Counted from the first letter of the stretch, positions 25,337 to 33,979 are shown. The stretch is 64,000 nt of DNA from Eupransor demetentiae (GCF_963930865.1 NZ_CAWVOH010000003.1:1-64000), one strand, 5' to 3'. The notes: a model not told the origin generated them from the sequence alone. Translations and numbers: made by a program.

Positions 25337-26634
25337 TGCTTAGCACGTTATTTAATGCAGTACGTGAAAAAGATATTCGCAAAAAGCTAGGCTGGACATT
25401 GCTCATTCTTTTCGTTTATCGAATTGGAATTCATATCACGGTTCCTGGTGTTAACCCATCAGCCCTGACGAGCATGTCAAACTCTGGTTTGATGAACATC
25501 TTAAACATCTTTTCCGGTGGTGGCTTGATGAACTTCTCATTGTTCGCAATGGGGGTTTCACCATACGTTACCGCTCAGATTGTTGTCCAACTTTTGCAAT
25601 TAGATATCGTGCCTCGCTTTGTTGAATGGAGTAAGCAGGGTGAAGTTGGTCGACGCAAGTTAAACAACGCAACGCGATGGATGACCATCATCTTTGCGTT
25701 CTTGCAGTCCATCGGTATCACAGCTGGGTTCAACTCACTATCTGCTTACGGATTAGTTAAGCAAACCAATGACGTCACTTCCTTCCTTATGATTGGGTCG
25801 GTTATGACGATTGGTACTTTCTTTGCGGTTTGGTTGGGTGAAATGATTACCGAAAAGGGTCTTGGAAACGGTGTTTCTATGATTATCTTTGCTGGTATTA
25901 TTTCCCAAGCTCCGAGCGGATTTTACGATCTTATCAAAGAAAACATTTTGCAAGCAGATAGCAACCAAATCGTGACGGGTTGGGTCTTCATGGCCGTGCT
26001 TGTTGCCGCTATCATCTTGGTAGTCGGTATCACGACTTGGTTTTATGAAGCAACTCGTCGTCTACAGATTCAATACACCCGTTCGGCGTCAACTTATGGA
26101 AGTGAAGCTTACCTACCCCTACGACTTAACGTTTCAGGAGTTATTCCGGTTATCTTCGCTTCATCCTTCATTAGTACACCGCAAACAATTTTGTTTGCTT
26201 TCCAAAATAAGTATGGTGATGCCCAGTGGTTCCAAGTGCTAAAGCAAGTCTTTAGTCTTCAAACTGCCACTGGTGCCATCTTCTATACCTTTCTAATTAT
26301 CGTGTTTACTTACTTCTACGCCTTTGTTCAGGTTAACCCTGAAAAATTGGCTGAGAACTTGCAAAAGCAGGGTGCTTACATCATTGATGTTCGCCCTGGT
26401 ATTGAAACGCAAAAGTTTATCACGTCCATGCTTTTGCACCTTTCCTTCGTGGGAGCGCTCTTCCTTGGTTTCGTCGCCTTGGTACCATTGGTTGCATCCG
26501 ATGTATGGGGCTTGAACGAAAAGATTGGTTTGGGCGGTACAAGTTTGCTGATCACGATTGGTGTCACCCTTGATTTGATTCGTCAGATTGATGGTTTGAT
26601 GCAAAAGAAAAATTATGTTGGATTTATTCGCTAA
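25336..26634 (+). CDS. secY: Preprotein translocase channel subunit SecY
   Basis: Forms the membrane pore for SecA-driven export and SRP insertion. The 432-residue product has ten predicted membrane helices. It has the N-terminal RIGIHITVPGVNP segment and a cytoplasmic loop of the SecA/ribosome-binding type (FYEATRRLQIQYTR, then NPEKLAENLQKQGAYI). It overlaps rplO by one base, the classic spc-operon position. Confidence 0.98.
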   Translation: MLSTLFNAVREKDIRKKLGWTLLILFVYRIGIHITVPGVNPSALTSMSNSGLMNILNIFSGGGLMNFSLFAMGVSPYVTAQIVVQLLQLDIVPRFVEWSKQGEVGRRKLNNATRWMTIIFAFLQSIGITAGFNSLSAYGLVKQTNDVTSFLMIGSVMTIGTFFAVWLGEMITEKGLGNGVSMIIFAGIISQAPSGFYDLIKENILQADSNQIVTGWVFMAVLVAAIILVVGITTWFYEATRRLQIQYTRSASTYGSEAYLPLRLNVSGVIPVIFASSFISTPQTILFAFQNKYGDAQWFQVLKQVFSLQTATGAIFYTFLIIVFTYFYAFVQVNPEKLAENLQKQGAYIIDVRPGIETQKFITSMLLHLSFVGALFLGFVALVPLVASDVWGLNEKIGLGGTSLLITIGVTLDLIRQIDGLMQKKNYVGFIR

Positions 26635-26660
26635 ACCTTTAGCTAAATAGGAGGCTATGA

Positions 26661-27227
26661 ATGGCAATGAACTTAATTCTGTTAGGACTGCCCGGTGCCG
26701 GTAAGGGAACGCAGGCTGAAAAGATCGTCAAAGATTTTCCTGTAATCCACATTTCTACTGGTGATATTTTCCGTGCGAACATGGCTGAAAAGACAGCGCT
26801 TGGAGAAAAGGCAAAGTCCTTCATGGATGCCGGTGAATTGGTACCTGATGAGATTACCAATGCGATGGTTGCCGATCGTTTGCAAGAAGCAGACGTTCAA
26901 GAACACGGCTTTATGCTTGACGGTTACCCACGTAACGAAGATCAAGCTCGTTTCTTGGACAGCTTCTTGGCCGATCACAATAGCAAGGTATCCGCTACCT
27001 TGTATTTCGAAGTTTCCGATGATATTTTGCGCCAACGCCTACTAGGCCGTGGCCGTGCTGACGATACACCGGAAGTTATTGACAAGCGTATGGAAGTTAA
27101 CAAGGCTGCTAACTTGCCATTGGTGGATTACTACAAGAAGGAAAACGTCTTGCACACCATCAACGGTAACGGGGACCTTGATGACATTTATGCAAATGTT
27201 AAAAAGGTTTTGGAAAGCTTGGCCTAA
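26661..27227 (+). CDS. adk: Adenylate kinase
   Basis: Interconverts AMP, ADP and ATP. The 188-residue product has the P-loop GLPGAGKGTQA (residues 7-17), the AMP-binding DGYPRNEDQA and the lid arginines in LLGRGRADDTPEVI. It is the short-lid form, lacking the roughly 30-residue cysteine zinc lid found in Bacillus adenylate kinase. AGGAGG precedes the ATG. Confidence 0.97.
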   Translation: MAMNLILLGLPGAGKGTQAEKIVKDFPVIHISTGDIFRANMAEKTALGEKAKSFMDAGELVPDEITNAMVADRLQEADVQEHGFMLDGYPRNEDQARFLDSFLADHNSKVSATLYFEVSDDILRQRLLGRGRADDTPEVIDKRMEVNKAANLPLVDYYKKENVLHTINGNGDLDDIYANVKKVLESLA

Positions 27228-27238
27228 AGCGGTTAAGC

Positions 27239-27267
27239 TTGTGAAACATAGTAATTTCTGGTATAAT
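27239..27267 (+). promoter_or_regulatory. Internal promoter upstream of infA
   Basis: TTGTGA (27239-27244), 17-bp spacer, and TATAAT (27262-27267) with an extended TGG. It lies in the adk-infA gap and could drive infA-rpmJ-rpsM-rpsK-rpoA-rplQ independently of the upstream S10/spc transcript. Confidence 0.75.
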
Positions 27268-27324
27268 TTGATAGGTTAAGCACTTATCGATTATGTTGTT
27301 TACACGGTACATGGAGGTATCTGC

Positions 27325-27540
27325 GTGGCCAATGATGTCATTGAAATTGAAGGCAAAGTAAAGGAAACTATGCCGAATGCAATGTTCCAAGTGGAACTTG
27401 AAAATGGTGCGGTTATCTTGGCGCACGTTTCTGGTAAGATTCGTAAGAATTTTATCCGAATCTTGCCGGGTGATCGTGTCACGGTGGAAATGTCACCATA
27501 CGACCTTACTAAAGGTCGTATCACTTACCGTTTCCGCTAA
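27325..27540 (+). CDS. infA: Translation initiation factor IF-1 (GTG start)
   Basis: IF-1 binds the A site of the 30S subunit during initiation. The 71-residue OB-fold product reads IEIEGKVKETMPNAMFQVEL and ends in RITYRFR as usual. Translation starts at GTG 27325, with GGAGGT six bases upstream. An ATG in the ribosome binding site region is out of frame. It has its own likely promoter. Confidence 0.97.
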   Translation: MANDVIEIEGKVKETMPNAMFQVELENGAVILAHVSGKIRKNFIRILPGDRVTVEMSPYDLTKGRITYRFR

Positions 27541-27591
27541 AAAGTTTAGAGACGGAACAATAATCAGTTAACCGAATAGGAGGAATAGATT

Positions 27592-27711
27592 ATGAAGGTA
27601 CGTCCATCTGTTAAGAAGATGTGTGATTCTTGCCGTATCATCAAGCGTAATGGCCGCACTATGGTCATTTGCCCGGCAAGTCCAAAGCACAAGCAACGCG
27701 CTGGTAAGTAA
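27592..27711 (+). CDS. rpmJ: 50S ribosomal protein L36
   Basis: Tiny 39-codon gene. The product begins MKVRPSVKKMCDSCRIIKRN and carries the zinc ligands Cys11, Cys14, Cys27 and His33 of the C+ type. AGGAGG is upstream of the ATG at 27592. It lies between infA and rpsM, the standard position. It is one or two residues longer than the 37-residue Bacillus form, ending in RAGK. Confidence 0.96.
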   Translation: MKVRPSVKKMCDSCRIIKRNGRTMVICPASPKHKQRAGK

Positions 27712-27787
27712 TTACTAGCAACATTAAGATTGATTGAAAAATAAACATAAATGTTATTTTCAAAATACTAGAAGGAGGTAAATTGTT

Positions 27788-28159
27788 ATGGCTCGTATTG
27801 AAGGTATCGATTTGCCCCGTGACAAGCGTATTGTCATTGGGCTAACATACATCTACGGAATCGGTTCAGCCACTGCACAAAAGATTTTGGCAGATGCAGG
27901 CGTTTCAGAAGACGTCCGCGTGCGTGATCTTAGCATCGATCAAGAAGATGCTATTCGTAACGCAATTGCCAAGTTGAACTTGCAGTTGGAAGGTGATTTG
28001 CGTCGTAAGGTGTCACTTGACATCAAGGGATTGCAAGAAATCGCTGCATACCGTGGTATTCGTCACCGTAAGGGCTTGCCCGTTCGTGGACAACACACGA
28101 AGAACAACGCTCGTACTCGTAAAGGCCCAGCTACAGCAATTGCTGGTAAGAAGAAGTAA
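27788..28159 (+). CDS. rpsM: 30S ribosomal protein S13
   Basis: S13 bridges to the 50S subunit and contacts P-site tRNA. The 123-residue product has ARIEGIDLPRDKRIVIGLTY and the RHRKGLPVRGQHTKNNARTR tail. AGAAGGAGG precedes the ATG. A 186-bp structured gap separates it from rpsK. Confidence 0.98.
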   Translation: MARIEGIDLPRDKRIVIGLTYIYGIGSATAQKILADAGVSEDVRVRDLSIDQEDAIRNAIAKLNLQLEGDLRRKVSLDIKGLQEIAAYRGIRHRKGLPVRGQHTKNNARTRKGPATAIAGKKK

Positions 28160-28205
28160 TCACTCCTTCTTTTGCAGTATTCGTTTTTGGAGAATAGCAT
28201 TTGTA

Positions 28206-28305
28206 GCAAGAGCTTGCCTTTCGTTATAAGCGTTCGATCCTAATCGATGCGGCACATGATTATCACAACCATAGTTGTGTAATGTTGGTTAGGTTGCACC
28301 TAACC
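28206..28305 (+). promoter_or_regulatory. Tandem hairpins between rpsM and rpsK
   Basis: The 186-bp rpsM-rpsK gap, normally short, contains a run of perfect hairpins. GCAA/TTGC (28206-28217), CGAT-CCTA-ATCG (28235-28246), CACAAC-CATA-GTTGTG (28264-28279) and GGTTAGGT-TGC-ACCTAACC (28287-28305). No T-run follows, so this is not a simple terminator. It may be a protein-binding or processing site splitting the alpha operon; function unknown. Confidence 0.55.
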
Positions 28306-28345
28306 CGAGAAATTATAAAAAAGTATTGAAAAGGAGGCAAACATT

Positions 28346-28723
28346 ATGGCAACACGCAAGCGTCGTGTAAAAAAGAATATTGAAAATGGTGTGGCCCATA
28401 TCCACGCAACTTTCAACAACACTATTGTCATGATCACTGATGCCCAAGGTAACGCCGTTGCCTGGTCATCAGCCGGTGCACTTGGCTTCAAGGGAAGTCG
28501 TAAGTCAACACCATTCGCTGCTCAAATGGCAGCCGAAGCTGCAGCAAAGACCGCCATGGATATGAACATGCGTTCAGTTGCAGTTACTGTTAAGGGTCCT
28601 GGTTCAGGTCGTGAATCAGCAATTCGTGCTTTGGCAGCAGCTGGTCTAGAAGTAACTTCAATCAAGGATGTTACCCCAGTTCCCCATAACGGATCACGCC
28701 CACCAAAGCGTCGTCGTGTTTAA
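28346..28723 (+). CDS. rpsK: 30S ribosomal protein S11
   Basis: S11 lies on the 30S platform near the mRNA exit. The 125-residue product has HIHATFNNTIVMITDAQGNA and the C-terminal SIKDVTPVPHNGSRPPKRRR. AAAGGAGG precedes the ATG by nine bases. Confidence 0.98.
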   Translation: MATRKRRVKKNIENGVAHIHATFNNTIVMITDAQGNAVAWSSAGALGFKGSRKSTPFAAQMAAEAAAKTAMDMNMRSVAVTVKGPGSGRESAIRALAAAGLEVTSIKDVTPVPHNGSRPPKRRRV

Positions 28724-28769
28724 TTGAATTTCATTGCGCTTGCTTTGAAAGAGGGGGTCAGAATTACTG

Positions 28770-29714
28770 ATGATTGAATTTGAAAAGCCAGATATTCACA
28801 ACATCGAAGAGGATGCCAACTACGGTAAGTTCATCGTAGAGCCTCTTGAGCGAGGTTATGGTACTACGCTTGGTAATTCCTTGCGTCGTGTCATGCTATC
28901 ATCGCTTCCTGGCGTAGCTATCAACACGGTTCAAATCGATGGTGTTGTTCATGAATTTTCAACAGTTGATGGTGTCGTAGAAGATGTTACTCAGTTGATC
29001 TTGAATTTGAAGAAGGTTGTTTTGGCAACTGATTCAGAAGAAGAACACAGTCTTGAGATTGATGTTCAAGGACCAAAGGATGTAACTGCTGCCGACTTGC
29101 AAGGTAGCTCCGATATCGAAGTCCTTAATCCCGACTTGCACATTGCAACCTTGGCAGCAGGAAAGTCATTACACATGACGGTTACTGCTGTAAAGGGTCG
29201 TGGTTATTCTTCAGCTGATGAGAATAAAAAGTTACGCGATGAAATGCCAATTGGTGTTTTGACCGTTGATTCAATTTACACACCAATTGACCGCGTTAAC
29301 TTCCACGTCGAAAACAAGCGCGTTGGCTCTCGTGATGATTACGATAAGCTAACGATGGAAGTTTGGACAAATGGTTCAATCAAACCCAGTGATGCTTTAA
29401 GTCTTGGTTCAAAAATTCTAACCGAACATTTGAACTTGTTTACGGATATTTCACCCGTCGCTTCAAACACGAACGTGATGGTCGAATCCGAACCAGTTGT
29501 GGCTAGTTCAAGTGACTCAGCTCCAATCGAAGATTTGGATTTGTCAGTTCGTTCATACAACTGCTTGAAGCGAGCAGGTATTAATACCATTACCGAGTTA
29601 ACTGATCGTACTGAACCTGATATGATGAAGGTTCGTAACTTGGGTCGTAAGTCATTAGACGAAATCCAAGAGAAGTTGACCGAAATGGGCTTAGGCTTCC
29701 GTAAAGAAGATTAA
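28770..29714 (+). CDS. rpoA: DNA-directed RNA polymerase alpha subunit
   Basis: Assembles RNA polymerase and contacts promoters and activators. The 314-residue product has the N-terminal dimerisation domain (ERGYGTTLGNSLRRVML) and a C-terminal helix-hairpin-helix domain (YNCLKRAGINTITELTD, then RNLGRKSLDEIQEKL). GAGGGGG lies a rather long 13 bases before the ATG. It sits between rpsK and rplQ as in all Firmicutes. Confidence 0.98.
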   Translation: MIEFEKPDIHNIEEDANYGKFIVEPLERGYGTTLGNSLRRVMLSSLPGVAINTVQIDGVVHEFSTVDGVVEDVTQLILNLKKVVLATDSEEEHSLEIDVQGPKDVTAADLQGSSDIEVLNPDLHIATLAAGKSLHMTVTAVKGRGYSSADENKKLRDEMPIGVLTVDSIYTPIDRVNFHVENKRVGSRDDYDKLTMEVWTNGSIKPSDALSLGSKILTEHLNLFTDISPVASNTNVMVESEPVVASSSDSAPIEDLDLSVRSYNCLKRAGINTITELTDRTEPDMMKVRNLGRKSLDEIQEKLTEMGLGFRKED

Positions 29715-29753
29715 TTGATTTCTGAAAACTATTGAAAAAAGGAGGATTCACCG

Positions 29754-30137
29754 ATGTCATACCGTAAGTTGGGTCGTACATCTTCACAGCGTCGTGCAAT
29801 GTTGCGTGATTTGACTACTGATCTTTTGATCAATGGCCGTATCACGACTACTGAAGCGCGTGCGAAGGAAATTCGTAAGACCGCTGATAAGATGATTACG
29901 CTCGGTAAGCATGGCGACTTGGCCTCACGTCGTAAGGCAGCTACTTTCGTTCGTAACGAAATTGCTGACGTTAAGGAAGATGGCGATAACATCAAAGTTC
30001 AAACTGCTTTGCAAAAGTTGTTTGAGGATGTTGCTCCCCGTTTTGCAGAACGTAATGGTGGTTACACCCGCATTCTTAAGACTGTGCAACGCCGTGGCGA
30101 TGCCGCACAAATGGTTATCTTGGAGCTTGTCGACTAA
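29754..30137 (+). CDS. rplQ: 50S ribosomal protein L17
   Basis: Last gene of the alpha operon. The 127-residue product begins MSYRKLGRTSSQRRAMLRDL and ends with the NGGYTRILKTVQRRGDAAQM segment. AAGGAGG precedes the ATG. A strong bidirectional terminator follows. Confidence 0.98.
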   Translation: MSYRKLGRTSSQRRAMLRDLTTDLLINGRITTTEARAKEIRKTADKMITLGKHGDLASRRKAATFVRNEIADVKEDGDNIKVQTALQKLFEDVAPRFAERNGGYTRILKTVQRRGDAAQMVILELVD

Positions 30138-30157
30138 TTCGACGAGTTGCAGTAATT

Positions 30158-30191
30158 GAAAAAGCCAAGGACGAAAGTCCTTGGCTTTTTT
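30158..30191 (+). terminator. Bidirectional terminator after rplQ
   Basis: AAAAAGCCAAGGAC/GTCCTTGGCTTTTT with a GAAA loop and extra T. It ends the ribosomal superoperon and, read on the other strand, the polyprenyl synthase gene. Confidence 0.95.
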
Positions 30192-30203
30192 GTATGCTTT
30201 AAA

Positions 30204-31223
30204 TTAATTTTGGCGATTCATCAAAAGCTTAGCAAGCTGTTGAAGATCATCCTGTAGTTCTTTTGATGGTAATTGATTGAGCAAGTCGTTTAATTGCTGC
30301 TGATAGTCAGCCAGCAAGTCGGAGAGGGATTGCATCCCACCAGCTTCAATGATTAGTGCATGTAACTTTTGCATGTCATCGTTGCTAATCTCATCACGTT
30401 TTTCAAGATAGCTGCGAATTTGAGGGCTGTAACCGGGCTGCTCTAGAGCAAACATCACAGGAGCAGTATAGATACCGTTGCGAATGTCCTGGCCTACTGG
30501 CTTACCTAACTGAACCTCTTGGCTGATGCTTTCAAAGTCCAAGTAGTCATCGAGTAACTGGAAGGTTACGCCAAGGATACCGGCAAAGCGGTCAACAGTG
30601 GTGGCAAGGCCTTCATCAACAGCTTCGTGACCAGATGCAATTCCGAACTTGGCAGCCAACTGGAAGAGGGCGCCAGTCTTACCCTTAATTCGTTTTAAAT
30701 AACCGTTAAAATCATCATCAATGACGTAGCGTTCTTGCTTTTGGGCTAACTCGCCATAAAGGATGGCTTGTAGCGCAGTAATTACGTCAGAACTTAGCTT
30801 AGGACGGTCTGCCTGGGTAATTAAGGAAAACATACCCGTCAGAAGATAGTCACCAGCATACACGGCAGTGTCTTTGCCAAATGCAGCCTGAATGGAGCTA
30901 GTACCGCGGCGTAGCTTGGATTCGTCGATCACATCGTCGTGAATTAAAGTGGCCAAGTGTAAGAGCTCGACTGAAGCAGCCAGCTTAATCATGCTGTCGT
31001 GACTCTCAGCGTCATTACCCTTTGCTAAACGGGAAAAAATAATGGTTAGGGCAGGGCGAACAAGCTTGCCTGCGTTTAGTTGCGACCTGATCGCGTGATC
31101 AATATCAGTGAAACCAATCTGCCAACTTTCATTGATGGCGACTAACACTTCCTGTAAGTCAGCCTTTACTCGGGGAAAATCGTCCCAAATTGTTGGCAAG
31201 GATTGGGTCTTGGACTGGTCCAT
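30204..31223 (-). CDS. Long-chain polyprenyl diphosphate synthase
   Basis: Condenses isopentenyl diphosphate units onto an allylic primer to make the isoprenoid tail of menaquinone or another long polyprenyl. The 339-residue product has both aspartate-rich motifs, LIHDDVIDE (first) and LLDDYLDFE (second), the chain-binding GKLVRPAL start and GKTGALFQLAA. The RRG after the first motif is also present. It is head-to-tail with the ndh gene on the same strand, a pairing that fits a membrane electron-transfer role. Substrate length cannot be read from the sequence. The two genes are inverted relative to the ribosomal and ecf blocks they separate. Confidence 0.9.
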   Translation of the reverse strand: MDQSKTQSLPTIWDDFPRVKADLQEVLVAINESWQIGFTDIDHAIRSQLNAGKLVRPALTIIFSRLAKGNDAESHDSMIKLAASVELLHLATLIHDDVIDESKLRRGTSSIQAAFGKDTAVYAGDYLLTGMFSLITQADRPKLSSDVITALQAILYGELAQKQERYVIDDDFNGYLKRIKGKTGALFQLAAKFGIASGHEAVDEGLATTVDRFAGILGVTFQLLDDYLDFESISQEVQLGKPVGQDIRNGIYTAPVMFALEQPGYSPQIRSYLEKRDEISNDDMQKLHALIIEAGGMQSLSDLLADYQQQLNDLLNQLPSKELQDDLQQLAKLLMNRQN

Positions 31224-31254
31224 GTAAATTCAAGTCTCGTTTCATTCTATGTAC

Positions 31255-31286
31255 AAAAGTGCGGATTCGAACAATCCGCACTTTTT
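31255..31286 (-). terminator. Hairpin between ndh and the polyprenyl synthase gene
   Basis: AAAAGTGCGGATT/AATCCGCACTTTT with a five-base loop. On the minus strand it follows the ndh stop and has a four-T tail, so termination may be partial. On the plus strand the T-run is longer. Confidence 0.75.
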
Positions 31287-31295
31287 TATTATAAC

Positions 31296-32972
31296 TTATT
31301 TTTTAAGATCATCGTATTGTGATTTAGCTTTACCGTACCAAGCCAAACCAAAGACCTTTTCCATCAAAGGAACAAGGGCGATATCGACACCAAAGTTACG
31401 TCCAGCACCGTTCATCAAGGCGATTGAACCGAAGATGACGAAGAGTTGGGTAATGTCGAAGCCGTTGAAAATCCAGGCGAAGATTGCGAGGATAATCGAC
31501 AAGGCAGCGGCTGGCCAAGTAAAGATTCCAACCAAGAGGAAGGCACCCGTCAAAATTGAAAGGAATGGCATCAAACCACCTTGCCAGTAAGCAGCGTCGT
31601 GGACACCTAAGCCGCCCAAGGCCGTCATCATCCAGAAGACACCGAGGAAGATACGCAATGGCAAGGCCCACAAAGTGTTTCCTTGGTGTGAAATGGTACC
31701 ACGGAATGGGTTACGGCCGTTCTTCGTACGGAAAAATTCATCCAACATGTAGTGGAAAATGGCGAAGGCCGACTTGATTTGTGAGTAGAAGTAAAGGTTG
31801 ATACCGTGCTTTGCCAAACTTGCGAAGAAGCCAGAGAAGTTCATCCAGCCCATCAAAGCGGCAACGGTGTAATGTGAACCAATTGAAACGGCGTAACCGT
31901 GGAACTTAGCAACTTGGTCAAAAGTCTTAGCTTCCTTGGCCTTACCCAAGTCGTTCAAGATGTTGTTGGCAACGGCCTTGGCTGCGTTTTCAGCACCTTC
32001 AACAGTTTGTGGTACGGGACCAGTCTTTTGTGAAACGTAGTTCATCGTATCACCGGCAACGTAAACGTTAGGGTTAGTCTTACCGTCTTCGTTGATGGCG
32101 TGCATGTAGTCATCAACGTCGATACGACCAGCGTGGCCAGCTTGGAATCCCCAAGTTGAGATAACCTTCTTGGCACAAACACCGGCAGTCCAAATCAAGT
32201 TCTTCGTTGGCAAGTGGGAACCGTCAGCGAAGATCACGCTTTCAGCATCAACACCAGTAACCTTTGAGTTCTTGCGGATGTCAACGCCGTGACGAGTCAT
32301 GTACTTTTCAGCACGGTCAGCCAAGGAACGGTCTGACAACATCTTCAAAACCATGTCGCCGGCTTCCATCATGACAATCTTGATTTCGTCTTCGTCCAAC
32401 TTGTAAGTTTGAGCCAAAACCTTGCGTTGGTCGATGAATTCACCAACCAATTCAGCTCCGGTGAAGCCAGAACCAACGACTGCAATCGTCAAAAGTTCTT
32501 GACGCTTCTTAGGGTCGCTTTCAGCGGCCCCGGCAGCGATGTTATTTTCGATGGCTTCGCGGATACGCAAAGAGTCTTCGATTGACCACAATTCGTAGCC
32601 GTATTCCTTAACACCGGGCGTACCGAAGTCGTTGGAGGCACCACCGACTGAGATCACCAACTTTTCGTAAGGAATGTCCCCACGAGTGGTTGAAACAACT
32701 TGCTTGTCATGGTCAACTGAAGTAACTTCAGCAGTGACCAACTTGACGTTCTTTTCACGACCGAAGAGGTGTTGCAAGTCATCCTTAACGTGTTCAGGTT
32801 CAACACGCTGGGCAGCGACCTCGTGAATTTCGGTCATATAAGTCATGTAAGAATGCTTATCGATCAAAACGATTTGGTAGTCAGAATTGTGCTTTAATTT
32901 TTTAGCCAATTTCTTAGTGGCAAAGACACCACCGAAACCAGCCCCAACAATCACAATGTTCTTTTTAGGCAT
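31296..32972 (-). CDS. ndh: Type II NADH dehydrogenase with C-terminal membrane domain
   Basis: Oxidises NADH and passes electrons to a quinone without pumping protons. Residues 1-400 form the flavoprotein: FAD-binding IVGAGFGGV (8-16), NAD-binding VVGSGFTGAELVG (165-177) and second FAD motif VYVAGDTMNY (303-312). Residues about 432-545 add four hydrophobic segments resembling a DoxX-type module, absent from ordinary NDH-2 of about 400 residues. The segment NLYFYSQIKSAFAIFHYML (392-410) may be the usual membrane-anchoring region. At 558 residues it is long for the family. A plausible promoter lies upstream on the minus strand. It would help a heterofermenter regenerate NAD with oxygen or another acceptor. 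Confidence 0.93.
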   Translation of the reverse strand: MPKKNIVIVGAGFGGVFATKKLAKKLKHNSDYQIVLIDKHSYMTYMTEIHEVAAQRVEPEHVKDDLQHLFGREKNVKLVTAEVTSVDHDKQVVSTTRGDIPYEKLVISVGGASNDFGTPGVKEYGYELWSIEDSLRIREAIENNIAAGAAESDPKKRQELLTIAVVGSGFTGAELVGEFIDQRKVLAQTYKLDEDEIKIVMMEAGDMVLKMLSDRSLADRAEKYMTRHGVDIRKNSKVTGVDAESVIFADGSHLPTKNLIWTAGVCAKKVISTWGFQAGHAGRIDVDDYMHAINEDGKTNPNVYVAGDTMNYVSQKTGPVPQTVEGAENAAKAVANNILNDLGKAKEAKTFDQVAKFHGYAVSIGSHYTVAALMGWMNFSGFFASLAKHGINLYFYSQIKSAFAIFHYMLDEFFRTKNGRNPFRGTISHQGNTLWALPLRIFLGVFWMMTALGGLGVHDAAYWQGGLMPFLSILTGAFLLVGIFTWPAAALSIILAIFAWIFNGFDITQLFVIFGSIALMNGAGRNFGVDIALVPLMEKVFGLAWYGKAKSQYDDLKK

Positions 32973-33023
32973 TATTCTTTTCCTTTGTGAAATATTAATC
33001 GACGTAATTCGATTTACCCTTCA

Positions 33024-33052
33024 ATTATAGACCTCTTTAGCGATTTTTGGAA
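33024..33052 (-). promoter_or_regulatory. Promoter of ndh
   Basis: On the minus strand TTCCAA (33052-33047) and TATAAT (33029-33024) are 17 bp apart, about 52 bp before the ndh start codon. Confidence 0.6.
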
Positions 33053-33140
33053 CGGTTATACCATGATAAGATTGTGCAAAATCACGTCGAAAAGTCACTA
33101 ACTGTCGGCTAGATTGGCCCTAAGGGACAGGTTGCTTTTG

Positions 33141-33158
33141 TGGTAAAATATTTCATAA
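33141..33158 (+). promoter_or_regulatory. Extended -10 promoter abutting the ecfA1 start
   Basis: TGGTAAAAT (33141-33149) is an extended -10 element. The chosen ecfA1 ATG is at 33158, just where transcription would begin. No Shine-Dalgarno sequence lies between them, so the mRNA may be leaderless. A CTGTC/GACAG pair (33102 to about 33130) flanks the -35 area. Confidence 0.5.
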
Positions 33159-33979
33159 TGAAAAGCGCAATTGAACTAGACAATTTAAGCTATCACTACG
33201 ATGAGCAAGCCGCTCTTTTTGACGATTTCAGTCTCAAAATCGAAGCGGGCGATTGGGTTGCTTTGGTTGGTCATAATGGATCGGGTAAGTCGACCTTGGC
33301 CAAGCTTGTTTTAGGCTTGCTCGAGGCCTCCGCTGGCCAAATCAAAATTTTCGGTCAGGAACTAAGTGAAGCGACTTTGGACCTGGTTCGCGGTCAGATC
33401 GGCATGGTTTTCCAGAATCCGGATAACCAGTTCGTTGGTGCAACCGTAGCCGATGACGTCGCCTTTGGTTTGGAAAACTTGCAGGTGCCATCTGAAGAAA
33501 TGCCAGCGAAGATTCAAGCCGCGCTCGAGCAAGTCGGCATGCTGGATTTTGCTGACCGGGAACCCCATCATTTGTCCGGTGGGCAAAAGCAGCGGGTAGC
33601 CCTGGCTTCTGTTTTGGCCTTGCAGCCTAAGATTATTATTCTGGATGAAGCAACTGCCATGCTGGACCCTGAGGGGCGACAAGCCGTTATGGCAACGTTG
33701 CAGGATTTGAAAGAGCGTTATGGCCAGGAACTGACTTTGATTACCATCACGCACGACATGGACGAAGCGGCCCTGGCGGACCGAATTGTGGTCATTGATG
33801 ATGGTCAATTAGCACTCGATGGCCGTCCGGATGAAGTTTTCACCCAGGGTGAACGATTACACGAATTGGGGCTGGATTTGCCCTTTGCCGCTCAGTTAAG
33901 CCAAGCACTGCGCGTCCGTCCAGATCACTATTTGAACCAAGAGGAACTAGTATCGTGGCTATTGAATTCCAGCAAGTAA
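33158..33979 (+). CDS. ecfA1: ECF transporter ATPase EcfA1
   Basis: One of two ATPases of the energy-coupling factor module that powers vitamin and metal uptake with exchangeable S components encoded elsewhere. The 273-residue product has Walker A GHNGSGKST (about residues 37-45), Q-loop VFQNPDNQFVGATV, signature LSGGQKQRVALA and Walker B IIILDEATAMLDPEG. The FQNPDNQ motif is typical of EcfA1. A GTG 18 nt upstream overlaps the -10 element, so ATG 33158 is preferred. It overlaps ecfA2 by 25 nt. Confidence 0.93.
   Translation: MKSAIELDNLSYHYDEQAALFDDFSLKIEAGDWVALVGHNGSGKSTLAKLVLGLLEASAGQIKIFGQELSEATLDLVRGQIGMVFQNPDNQFVGATVADDVAFGLENLQVPSEEMPAKIQAALEQVGMLDFADREPHHLSGGQKQRVALASVLALQPKIIILDEATAMLDPEGRQAVMATLQDLKERYGQELTLITITHDMDEAALADRIVVIDDGQLALDGRPDEVFTQGERLHELGLDLPFAAQLSQALRVRPDHYLNQEELVSWLLNSSK

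Noticed and set aside
31249..31590. 113-codon open frame antisense to the ndh C-terminus
   Set aside because: Overlaps a terminator hairpin and mirrors the membrane domain of ndh; no ribosome binding site.
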